Shown here: one piece after another, positions 27,970 through 37,100 of the stretch
Position numbering within the stretch: position 1 is the stretch's first letter
Layout of the letters: the number at the start of each line of letters is the position of its first letter
Assembly (NCBI GenBank): GCA_021298155.1
Contig: JAJTEN010000004.1
Coordinates: forward strand, 1 to 64,000
Length of the DNA stretch: 64,000 nucleotides
DNA from: Sphingobacteriales bacterium
GTDB taxonomy: Bacteria > Bacteroidota > Bacteroidia > UKL13-3
Direction of reading: 5' to 3'
Translations under genes and position numbers: made by a program
The notes under the pieces: model-generated
Database searches by the model: none
What the model saw: the letters and a program-made list of their open reading frames with translations, nothing else
What the model was told of the DNA's origin: nothing

Positions 27970-29268
27970 ATGAATCGCATCAGCATCGGAATTCTTAGCC
28001 TTATTCTTTGGTTTCATGCTAAACAACTAATTGCTCAAGATGTAGCATATGCCAGGGCATGTATCAAAACATTATGCAGCGAAGAATTCTTTGGCAGAGG
28101 GTATGTGCAAAATGGCGATAAAATAGCCGCAAATTTTATTCGCCAAGAATTTGTAAAAAATAAGCTTATTCCACTTGGTGATAAATATTTTCAAAATCTT
28201 GGTTTTCCTGTAATTTACTATCCAAATGAAGTAAGTATTCGTTTAGATGATCAACTTGTTTTTGCAGGAAACGACTACATCTTAAACCCCGGATGCCCAA
28301 GTATTAAAGGCAGCTACAAGATTTTAGTGATTGATTCTGCAATGGTTGATAACACCAATGAATTCAATAAAATCAAAGCGCTAAACTTAAAGAATTATTT
28401 TTTGGTGCTAGATGACCTAAAGGGAAAAACATTTAAATACCCCGAGCGCGCAGCGCAATTTTTAAAAAATACACTCCATGCAAAGGGACAAATTTATAAA
28501 AATAATACGAGCTTAGTTTGGAGCGTAGCTATGGAATTTGCACCCTATCCAATTATTTATTTCAAAACAGGAACATTCCCAAACCTAGTTTTAAAAATGG
28601 ATATTCAGGTGGATGCTTCACATAAAGTTCATGGCACGCAAAATGTATTGGGGTATATTAAAGGCTCGGTTCAGCCCGATTCTTTTATAGTATTTACAGC
28701 GCATTACGACCATTTAGGTAAAATGGGAAATGATGCCATTTTCCCCGGAGCAAACGACAATGCAAGTGGCGTTGCTATGATGCTCGATATGGCAAAATAT
28801 TATGCAAAAAACCCACCTCCATACTCGGTAGCCTTTATTGCATTTGCAGGTGAAGAAATTGGTTTAGTTGGTTCTTATTATTTTGTTGAAAATCCACTTA
28901 TTCCGCTCGAAAAAATTAGCCTACTCTTAAATATGGATTTAATGTCGACTGGCGACGAAGGGCTCACAGCAGTGAATGCAACAGAATTCCCATTCTTATT
29001 TGAACAACTACAGTTGTGTAATTTGGCAGGCCAATACCTACCAAATATTGCTCCAAGAGGTAAATCAGCAAATAGTGATCATCATTATTTTACTGAGGCT
29101 GGAGTTCCTTCTTTTTTCTTTTATTTAAGAGGAAAGTACCACCACTATCATGATGTAGAGGATACCTATGAAGCACTTACCATGAGCAAGTATACCGAAG
29201 CGTTTAAACTGCTTATAGATTTTGCCGATTGGCGCATGAGCCACTACCTTACCAAAAACAAAAAATAA
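27970..29268 (+). CDS. Secreted M28-family zinc peptidase
   Basis: Exported metallo-aminopeptidase-type enzyme of 432 residues. The signal peptide covers about 1-22 (LWFHAKQLIAQ). Zinc ligands fit the M28 pattern: TAHYDHLG near residue 248, GANDNASGVAMML near 263, AGEEIGLVGS near 297, MDLMSTGD near 325 and a late His in SDHHYF near 375. No sorting domain is present, so it is probably periplasmic. It follows pssA by 28 bases. Confidence 0.88.
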   Translation: MNRISIGILSLILWFHAKQLIAQDVAYARACIKTLCSEEFFGRGYVQNGDKIAANFIRQEFVKNKLIPLGDKYFQNLGFPVIYYPNEVSIRLDDQLVFAGNDYILNPGCPSIKGSYKILVIDSAMVDNTNEFNKIKALNLKNYFLVLDDLKGKTFKYPERAAQFLKNTLHAKGQIYKNNTSLVWSVAMEFAPYPIIYFKTGTFPNLVLKMDIQVDASHKVHGTQNVLGYIKGSVQPDSFIVFTAHYDHLGKMGNDAIFPGANDNASGVAMMLDMAKYYAKNPPPYSVAFIAFAGEEIGLVGSYYFVENPLIPLEKISLLLNMDLMSTGDEGLTAVNATEFPFLFEQLQLCNLAGQYLPNIAPRGKSANSDHHYFTEAGVPSFFFYLRGKYHHYHDVEDTYEALTMSKYTEAFKLLIDFADWRMSHYLTKNKK

Positions 29269-29331
29269 GGTAGCGCAATCCTTGTTTAATTCTGTTTTTA
29301 TTTGCAATTTCGGCTCTGAAATATTTTATTT

Positions 29332-30849
29332 ATGCCTATCGTAAATTCATTGGTGAGTTGGTACCTTAAAAGAAGACTTCCTGCTTTTGAGGAAATAGTA
29401 AATAACCCTCACCAGGTTCAACACGACCAATTAATGAAACTGCTTCGAACGGCTCAAATTACAGAGTTTGGAAGGCATTACGACTTTAAAAGTATTCACA
29501 ACCTAGAAACGTTTAAACAACGTGTACCGGTAACCAATTACGACGATTTTAAACATTATATTGAACGGATGATGAGGGGCGAACAAAATATTTTGTGGCC
29601 CAGCGAGGTTAAATGGTTCGCTAAATCATCTGGAACTACAAGTGCAAAAAGTAAATTTATACCTGTAACCTACGAAAGCCTGGAGGAATGCCATTACCAA
29701 GGGGGTAAGGATGTACTTATGACCTACTTGCTTCAGAAACCAGAATCCAATATCTTCAGTGGAAAGGGTTTGGTAATGGGGGGAAGCCACCAAATTAATC
29801 ATGCCAATAACGAAACATTCTATGGCGACCTAAGCGCAGTGATGATGCAAAATATGCCACTGTGGACTCAATATTTACGTACGCCAGATCTAAGTATTGC
29901 CATCATGGATAATTGGGATGAGAAAATTGAAAAAATGGCTCATGCAACCATCCAAGAAGATGTAACCAATATCTCTGGTGTACCTACATGGACAATCGTT
30001 TTAATTGAACGGCTATTTGAAATGAGCGGCAAAAATAACCTAACAGATATTTGGCCAAATTTAGAATTATACTTGCATGGTGGCGTTAGTTTTACTCCCT
30101 ACAGAGAAAGATTTAAACAACTGATTAAAAGTAGCCAGGTTAACTACCTAGAAACCTACAATGCAAGTGAAGGATTTTTTGGAATTCAAGACAGGTTAAA
30201 CTGCGACGACATGCTTCTGATGCTAGATTATGGCGTTTATTTTGAATTCATGCCGATGAGTGAATATGGTAAAGATTTTCCAAATACATTAAGCTTAGAC
30301 CAAATTAAATTAAATGAATCCTATGCCTTAATAATGAGTACCAATGCCGGATTGTGGCGATATATCATTGGAGATACCATAAAATTTACCTCGCTTAAAC
30401 CTTATCGATTTAAAATTACTGGCAGAACCAAACATTTTATCAATGCGTTTGGAGAAGAATTAGTAATTGAAAATGCAGATGCTGCCATACACCAAGCTTG
30501 TCAAGATACAGGAGCCCTCATCATTGATTATACTGCTGCTCCAATCTATTTTAGTGCAGATAACAAAGGGGGACATGAGTGGTTAATTGAGTTTGAAAAG
30601 GAACCAAATAATATAAAAACCTTCATCCAATCATTAGATGATAACCTGAAAAAAAATAATTCAGATTATGAGGCCAAACGATATAAAGATATGGCCATGA
30701 AAGCTCCTTTGATTCAAATACTACCTAAGGGAACATTCCAAAATTGGTTAAAAAAATCAGGCAAATTAGGTGGGCAACATAAAGTACCGCGCTTAAGTAA
30801 CCACAGAGAGATCATAGATGATATTTTAACCTTTTCAAAAACTTCTTGA
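29332..30849 (+). CDS. GH3-family (auxin-responsive promoter family) protein
   Basis: Member of the GH3 family of adenylate-forming enzymes, which in plants conjugate amino acids to hormones; bacterial members have no settled substrate. Its 505 residues are full length. The ATP-binding signature is FAKSSGTTSAKSKFIP at about 100-115, and further GH3 landmarks are YNASEGFFGIQD near 282, GLWRYIIGDTIKF near 343 and ITGRTKHFINAFGEELVIEN near 365. It is a soluble cytoplasmic protein with neither signal nor sorting domain. It lies between the M28 peptidase and the lytic transglycosylase in a probable operon. Confidence 0.9.
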   Translation: MPIVNSLVSWYLKRRLPAFEEIVNNPHQVQHDQLMKLLRTAQITEFGRHYDFKSIHNLETFKQRVPVTNYDDFKHYIERMMRGEQNILWPSEVKWFAKSSGTTSAKSKFIPVTYESLEECHYQGGKDVLMTYLLQKPESNIFSGKGLVMGGSHQINHANNETFYGDLSAVMMQNMPLWTQYLRTPDLSIAIMDNWDEKIEKMAHATIQEDVTNISGVPTWTIVLIERLFEMSGKNNLTDIWPNLELYLHGGVSFTPYRERFKQLIKSSQVNYLETYNASEGFFGIQDRLNCDDMLLMLDYGVYFEFMPMSEYGKDFPNTLSLDQIKLNESYALIMSTNAGLWRYIIGDTIKFTSLKPYRFKITGRTKHFINAFGEELVIENADAAIHQACQDTGALIIDYTAAPIYFSADNKGGHEWLIEFEKEPNNIKTFIQSLDDNLKKNNSDYEAKRYKDMAMKAPLIQILPKGTFQNWLKKSGKLGGQHKVPRLSNHREIIDDILTFSKTS

Positions 30850-30873
30850 ACCTAATGAACATTATCTAAAAAA

Positions 30874-32046
30874 ATGATGCCTCTAAAATTAATTCTTAGT
30901 TGGTTAACCGCTGCGCTAATAGGTACATTAGCCTTTATTTTCTTCCAAGGAAATAGCCACATTCAATCAGAAAAAAACGCAGAAGAATTTAAGCAATACT
31001 ATCGCGTATTTTCCCTCGCCACGCCAAAGGTTCTTGAATTTGCAGGAACACAAATTCCCCTTTCAGATTTTGATGTGGCCGAAAGATACGATAAAGAAAT
31101 TTTAACCAATGTGTATTGGCAATCTCAAACCATACTCATGATTAAACGGGCGCAACGATTTTTCCCAATTATTGAACCTATCTTAAAAGCGAATGGAATA
31201 CCATCCGATTTCAAATACATTGCGCTTGCAGAAAGTGGTTTACAAAATGTGGTTTCGCCGGCTGGTGCTGCAGGATTTTGGCAATTCATGGAAAAAACTG
31301 GCAAGAGATATGCCCTCGAAATTAATGAGGAAATAGATGAACGCTATCACCTTGAAAAAGCCAGTTATGCAGCTTGTGCCTATTTCAAAGAAGCCTACGC
31401 GCAATTAAAAGATTGGAGTCTAGTTGCTGCAAGTTATAATATGGGTATAGAAGGGGTAAAAAGGCAAATTAAGGCGCAATCTGTTTCTAATTATTACGAT
31501 CTATACCTCAATGTTGAAACAGCAAGATACTTGTTTAGAATTATTGCCATTAAAAATATTTGTGAGAACCCAAACCAATTTGGATTTCATATTGCCCAAA
31601 CAGACTTATATAAACCTATTCCTGCAGTATATGTAAAAACCAACTTAAGCATCAGTAGCTTGGCTGCCTGGAGCGCCAGTAACGGGTGTAATTATAAATT
31701 ACTCAAATTATTGAACCCGTGGATTAGAAAACCTTTTATTAATGTTGCGCCTGGAAAGGTTTATTATATCGCCCTGCCAAAGAACAGAATTATGCAAACG
31801 GCACTCGCACATGCGGTTAAAAACGACACCTTGATTTTGGATGATACAAACCAAAAAAATTTAATACAAGAAGACATCATTACAGAAGTTACGCATCAGG
31901 TAATGCGTGGTGAAACCATCAAATCTATTGCAGAAAAATATAAGGTAAGTGAGGAAGATATTATACTATGGAATGAATTGTCGAACACAGCTAATTTAAG
32001 TCCCAATAGCAGACTAAAAATACGAAAAACAGGAAGCGATTTTTAA
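30874..32046 (+). CDS. Membrane-bound lytic transglycosylase (MltD-like) with LysM domain
   Basis: Cleaves peptidoglycan glycan strands. Its 390 residues have an N-terminal hydrophobic anchor (about 6-25). The SLT domain has catalytic Glu120 in ALAESGLQNVVSPAGAAGFWQFM and the later motif AASYNMGIEGV. A central linker follows, then a C-terminal LysM (about 343-388: MRGETIKSIAEKYKVSEEDI). The start could be either of two adjacent ATGs (30874 or 30877). It lies 24 bases after the GH3 gene. Confidence 0.92.
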   Translation: MMPLKLILSWLTAALIGTLAFIFFQGNSHIQSEKNAEEFKQYYRVFSLATPKVLEFAGTQIPLSDFDVAERYDKEILTNVYWQSQTILMIKRAQRFFPIIEPILKANGIPSDFKYIALAESGLQNVVSPAGAAGFWQFMEKTGKRYALEINEEIDERYHLEKASYAACAYFKEAYAQLKDWSLVAASYNMGIEGVKRQIKAQSVSNYYDLYLNVETARYLFRIIAIKNICENPNQFGFHIAQTDLYKPIPAVYVKTNLSISSLAAWSASNGCNYKLLKLLNPWIRKPFINVAPGKVYYIALPKNRIMQTALAHAVKNDTLILDDTNQKNLIQEDIITEVTHQVMRGETIKSIAEKYKVSEEDIILWNELSNTANLSPNSRLKIRKTGSDF

Positions 32047-32058
32047 TAAGATGAAACA

Positions 32059-33387
32059 ATGAAAAAAATTTTAGTGCTAGGTGCAGGTTTGTCTTCGGCA
32101 TACCTAATAAAATATTTATTACAACATGCTTCAAAAGAAAAATGGGAAGTTATTGTAGCTGATGCCAATCTTGCATTAGCCAAAGATAAAATAGGTAAAA
32201 GCAAATTTGGTTCGGCCATTAGTCTAGATATAACCAATGAAAAAGATCGCAAAGCCTGGATAGCAAAAGCAAGTATAGTTGTATCTCTTTTACCTCCAAG
32301 CTTGCATGTGTTAGCAGCAAAAGACTGCCTTCAATTTAAAAAAAACTTGGTCACCGCTTCTTACCTCAGCGATGAAATGAAAGCCATGCACGAGGCAGCC
32401 ACTCATGCAAATGTTTTGTTTTTAAATGAAATTGGATTAGACCCCGGAATAGACCATTTATCTGCCATGAAAATGATTCATGAAATCCAAGACGCAGGTG
32501 GAATCATTCAAACTTTTGAATCGTATTGCGGGGGATTAGTTGCCCCAAAATTTGATGATAATCCGTGGCAATATAAATTTACTTGGAATCCGAAGAATGT
32601 AGTACTAGCAGGTCAAGCTACTGCTTGCTATAAACACGATGGCTCCCTTAAATTCATTCCTCCAAACCGAATTTTTAAGCAAATTAATCAGGTAAAAATA
32701 AGCAATAAGGAAAAGTTTGATGCGTATGCCAATCGCGATTCACTCAGCTATATTGAACCCTATGGCATTGGTTCGGCACAAACAGTTTTAAGGGGTACAT
32801 TGCGGAGAAAAGGATTCTGTGAGGCATGGAATTGCCTGGTAAAACTTGGCTTAACAGACGATTCATACACCCTCCCAAAATCAGAAAACTTAAGCTATAG
32901 AGACCTGGTAGCTGCATATTTAAATCAAAAAGATACAGATACAGAAACGGCCTTAGCCAATTTCTTAGGCATAAAAAAATCAAGTTCAGTTTTTAAAAAA
33001 ATAGCTTGGCTCGGACTACTACAACCGAATAAAATAGGTATTCCTCAGGCAACACCGGCTCAAGCATTGCAAAAACTATTACAAGAAAAATGGAAACTAC
33101 AGCCAAATGAATTAGACCAAATTGTTATGCTACATAAGATTTCTTATACGCAAAATAAACGTACATTTAACTTGCAATCTCACCTGGTAGTTACTGGTGA
33201 AAGTCAGAAGTACACCGCTATGGCAAAAACGGTTGGACTCCCAATGGCCATCGCCTGCAAACTAATTTTGAATAATAAAATTAAAGCCAAAGGGGTACAA
33301 ATACCCATTACTAAAGAGTTTTATGAACCTATTTTAAAAGAACTTAAACACTTCGATATTGCTTTTAAAGAAAAACTGTCGAAATAA
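32059..33387 (+). CDS. Saccharopine dehydrogenase family protein (Lys9-like)
   Basis: NAD(P)-dependent enzyme resembling saccharopine dehydrogenase (L-glutamate-forming), which acts in lysine catabolism. It has 442 residues. The N-terminal Rossmann fold has ILVLGAGLSSAYL at 4-16 and an acidic strand end VADAN near 34. The family segment NEIGLDPGIDHLSAMKMI is near 131-148 and ESYCGGLVAP near 161. The saccharopine C-terminal domain follows. It lies 12 bases after the lytic transglycosylase, and no other lysine catabolic gene is adjacent. The call to Lys9-type is good, but the substrate is unproven. Confidence 0.85.
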   Translation: MKKILVLGAGLSSAYLIKYLLQHASKEKWEVIVADANLALAKDKIGKSKFGSAISLDITNEKDRKAWIAKASIVVSLLPPSLHVLAAKDCLQFKKNLVTASYLSDEMKAMHEAATHANVLFLNEIGLDPGIDHLSAMKMIHEIQDAGGIIQTFESYCGGLVAPKFDDNPWQYKFTWNPKNVVLAGQATACYKHDGSLKFIPPNRIFKQINQVKISNKEKFDAYANRDSLSYIEPYGIGSAQTVLRGTLRRKGFCEAWNCLVKLGLTDDSYTLPKSENLSYRDLVAAYLNQKDTDTETALANFLGIKKSSSVFKKIAWLGLLQPNKIGIPQATPAQALQKLLQEKWKLQPNELDQIVMLHKISYTQNKRTFNLQSHLVVTGESQKYTAMAKTVGLPMAIACKLILNNKIKAKGVQIPITKEFYEPILKELKHFDIAFKEKLSK

Positions 33388-33389
33388 AT

Positions 33390-34118
33390 TTATTGATCTA
33401 TTCGCAAATAAAAGTCCTTACTCAACTGAATATAGGCCTCACTCGGATTAGCATTTTCATCTTTTAAAGTCAATTCGGTTTGAACCAAGTTGCCTTTATC
33501 GAATTGATACACTTGCACCAATCTATTGGCTGGCTTCCCTACCCTTGGTATTATTGCTATTTCATGGGTAACATGTAACCCATGATGAACAGCTTCAGTT
33601 GCAAAAACATGCGCCTCTTGAATGGGCAGAATTAAACAAAAACTTCCACTTTGGTTCAAAAGCAATGCGCTATATTTTGCCAAATCTGAGAAAGAAAGTG
33701 AAACATCTTGCCTAGCCATACTTCTGGCATTATTCGCAATAGTTATATTCTTACCTTGCTCAAAAAAAGGTGGATTACTTACAATTAAATCAAACTTCTC
33801 TTTCGTATGGTTTCCAAATTTTTGCAAAGATGTTGGCACGCAATTTAATCGTGCGGCATACATAGAATTTTCAAAGTTGAATTGTGCTTGTTGTGCTGCC
33901 AATTCATCTATTTCTAGCGCTGTTATGCATGCATCTACGCAGCGCTGCGCCAATAGCAGGGAAATCACTCCTGAACCAGTTCCAATATCTAAAATAGCTT
34001 TTGTTTGCGGGAGCAAAGGAGCCAAACAGCCCAAAACAACTGCATCTGTTCCTACTTTCATGGCTACTTGATTGTGCCATACCCTGAACTTTTTAAAATC
34101 AAAATACGCTGAAGCCAA
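33390..34118 (-). CDS. trmN6: tRNA1(Val) (adenine(37)-N6)-methyltransferase TrmN6
   Basis: N6-methylates A37 of tRNA-Val. It has 242 residues. The SAM motif I is ILDIGTGSGVISLLLAQR at about 42-59, an acidic motif is in ALEIDELA, and the amino-methyltransferase motif is IVSNPPFFEQG near 111-121 (NPPF). The family opening KVGTDAVVLG is near 21-30. The best start is TTG at 34118, since no ATG precedes MKVGTD. It converges on the saccharopine dehydrogenase gene with 2 bases between stops, and a TTGGTTCA motif lies in its coding region at 33481. Confidence 0.87.
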   Translation of the reverse strand: MASAYFDFKKFRVWHNQVAMKVGTDAVVLGCLAPLLPQTKAILDIGTGSGVISLLLAQRCVDACITALEIDELAAQQAQFNFENSMYAARLNCVPTSLQKFGNHTKEKFDLIVSNPPFFEQGKNITIANNARSMARQDVSLSFSDLAKYSALLLNQSGSFCLILPIQEAHVFATEAVHHGLHVTHEIAIIPRVGKPANRLVQVYQFDKGNLVQTELTLKDENANPSEAYIQLSKDFYLRIDQ

Positions 34119-34153
34119 GTATAGAATGAACTAAAGAATACGAATTGAACCTA

Positions 34154-37100
34154 TTATCTTAATAAGGTAACCGTTCCATTTAATTCGTACGACCTACCCT
34201 TTTTATCTCTCGCAGAAATAGAATAAGTAAATATGCCAGGAGGTTCTGGATTTCCATTTATTTTTCCATTCCACCACTCTCCTCCAGGCATCCTCGTTTC
34301 ATAAATAACTACACCCCAACGATTAAATATTTTCATCTCTAAGAACTCAAATCTGTTCGGATTGTAAGTTGGTGAAAATACATCATTCAAACCATCCCCA
34401 TTAGGCGTAAATGCATTAGGTGTAAATAAGACATCCAAACTATTTACTGTAATCAGCGAAGAAACAGTATCAGAACAGCCCAAACTATCACTGGCTATCA
34501 TGACTACTGTATATCTGCCATCTTCTTTATATACATAACTTGGATCTTTCTCAATTGAGCCACTGCTTAATTCTCCAAAATCCCATACAAAAAAGTATCC
34601 ATTAGAACTGGTGTTCGTAAATTGCACAGGAAATGGCGCCAATCCATTGTTTTGGTCGGTTAAGAAATTAGCTACCACTTTCGGGTTAACCTCCACCCTA
34701 ACTCTATCTTCTGAATAACAATTTTTATTCCATGCACCCAAGGTATAAGTAGTATTTATATCTACTGATGCAGATGGTTGCAACGAAAACTTATCACTTA
34801 AATAGGTAGCCGGTATCCACTCAAATCTCGTCTGACCACTAACAGTTCCATTTAAAATAACAAATTCATCTGGACAATGGCGCTGATCGGCGCCAGCATT
34901 AACCTTTGGAAAATCATTTACCTCAACTTGAACCGTATCATATACATAACATTTGGTTCCATCAAATATTTTCACGAAATAGTTTTGTGTATTAGATGGG
35001 GTAACTATCGGATTGGCAACATATTTATCACTCACATTTGAATTATTTAACCATTCGTATGAAGCACCACCACTTGCTTGTAACTGAACAAATAATCCAA
35101 TACACATACTAGTATCTTTACCTGCAGATCCGCTAAAAGAAGTAACATCCACAAAAACGGTATCATAGCGCCAACATATTCCATTATTTGATAACACAAA
35201 ATAATTAGTAGGCCCTGCTGGTTTAACCCATGGATTAGCAATTCCAGTATCGCTTATATTATACGCAGGTAGCCAATTATATTTTGTTCCACCCGTTGCT
35301 TGCAATTGAACACTATCGCCCAAACAAATCAATTTATTTGTACCTGCATTAATTGAAAAATTGGTAACACTTACAACAACAGTATCGTATGCAGAACAAA
35401 TAGAATTATCTGCACGTAAAATATATTGTGTGGTTACAGTTGGCTTTGCATAAGTAGTTAAACTTGTATCTTTTAATCCTGTGGTTGGCGACCAAATATG
35501 TGAACCCAATGCAGATCCATTCAACGCTACACTATCACCCAAACAAATGGCTTTATTCGGACCAGCATTCGCTTGTGCTTGTTTTACATCTACAAGAACA
35601 CTATCATACCTTGAACAAAGCGAATTAAAAGATATGACATAATAATAAGTAGGCACCTTTGGATATACAAAAGGGTTGGCTATGCTGGTATCACTAATAT
35701 TTGTTTTAGGTAACCATATAAAGTTACTCGCACCTGTTGCGTTAAGTTGAATGGTATCCCCCAAACAAATTAATCGGTTAGTTCCCGCATCAATGGGAAT
35801 AGATGACACCGAAACAGTAACGGTATCTCTTGCTACACAACCCAAATAAGTTGCTTGAACAAAATAAGTGATGTTAGAGTCTGGCAAAGCATATACATTT
35901 GTTCCTACAGAATCACTGAGCCATTTAAACGGACTCCAACGTACCGAACCATTACTGATTGTATTGAATTTTGCAGTATCTCCATCACAAATATCTATAT
36001 CTGGCCCAACATTTAGCGTTGGTTTCTTTACGGTAATCTGAACCGTATCTGTTCTAACACAAACGCCCAAACTTGCCGTAACAATATAACTTGTATCTTG
36101 GGTAGGAAAAACAATAGCGGTATCATTTGTTATACCATTGATATTATAATCTGGCAACCATGAAAAAGTATTTCCTTCATTCACAATCAAGGTTACCGAA
36201 TCGCCTAAACAGATGCTTCTGTCTGAACCAATACTTGGTTTAAAATCATTGATAACAACATTAACTGTATCGTAATTTTTACATCCGAAGAAATCAACAC
36301 GAACAACATATTCCTGAGTAGAATCTGGAAAGCTTCTCGGACTTCTGGCAGTATCACTACTTAATCTATTGGCAGGACTCCACAACCAAGTTCCATTTGC
36401 ACCCGTAGTGGTAATTTGAACCGTATCGCCTTTACATATATTTCTATCTAAGCCAGCAGATATTGCCGGTAATGCTGGAATAGCGCTTAGATTAAATAAT
36501 TTAAGAATCTCTTCTGGATTTAGTGTTCTATTATAAATACGCAATTCGTCTAACCTACCATTAAAAAATGAGGTACTGTTAAAATCGTTTCTTCCAATCC
36601 TTAAAGGAGTAGTATTATTAACTACATAGGCAGTAGGACCGGTGGCAAAGCCCAATAAATTTCCATTCCTGTAATAATACACCGTATCATTGCTAACAGA
36701 AATAGCAAAAAAGTTCCAAACATTTATAGCCGTATTTGGATTCCCTATGGCATTGTTAAATGAATTTCCATTGGCCATTGCTGCCACTCCATTGTTTCTG
36801 AGCAAGGCACGATATTGGCCTGCTGCAACTGCATCAGATTTACTTACAATGGGCGTAAACTGCACACCACCTGCAAAATTCCAACCAAATACTGCAGCCC
36901 AAAAGGTAAACGTAATTTTACTTCCAGGCGATTGTAATGAGGGTGAATTTGGCACCTGTATGAAAGCATTAAATCCATTGAATTGATACGCCCTATTTGC
37001 GCGTGCAAATCGATCTTGGGCCAGAGTAGCGTTAAAAACCTGCCCATCATTCCCAAAACCACTAAAATCTCTCGCATTACCATCAAATGGATAACAAGCT

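Noticed and set aside
34900-36480. Repeated DNA in the giant gene as a CRISPR-like or satellite array
   Set aside because: The repetition is at protein level (modules of about 225 bases, diverged at DNA level) and in frame, so it reflects domain duplication.
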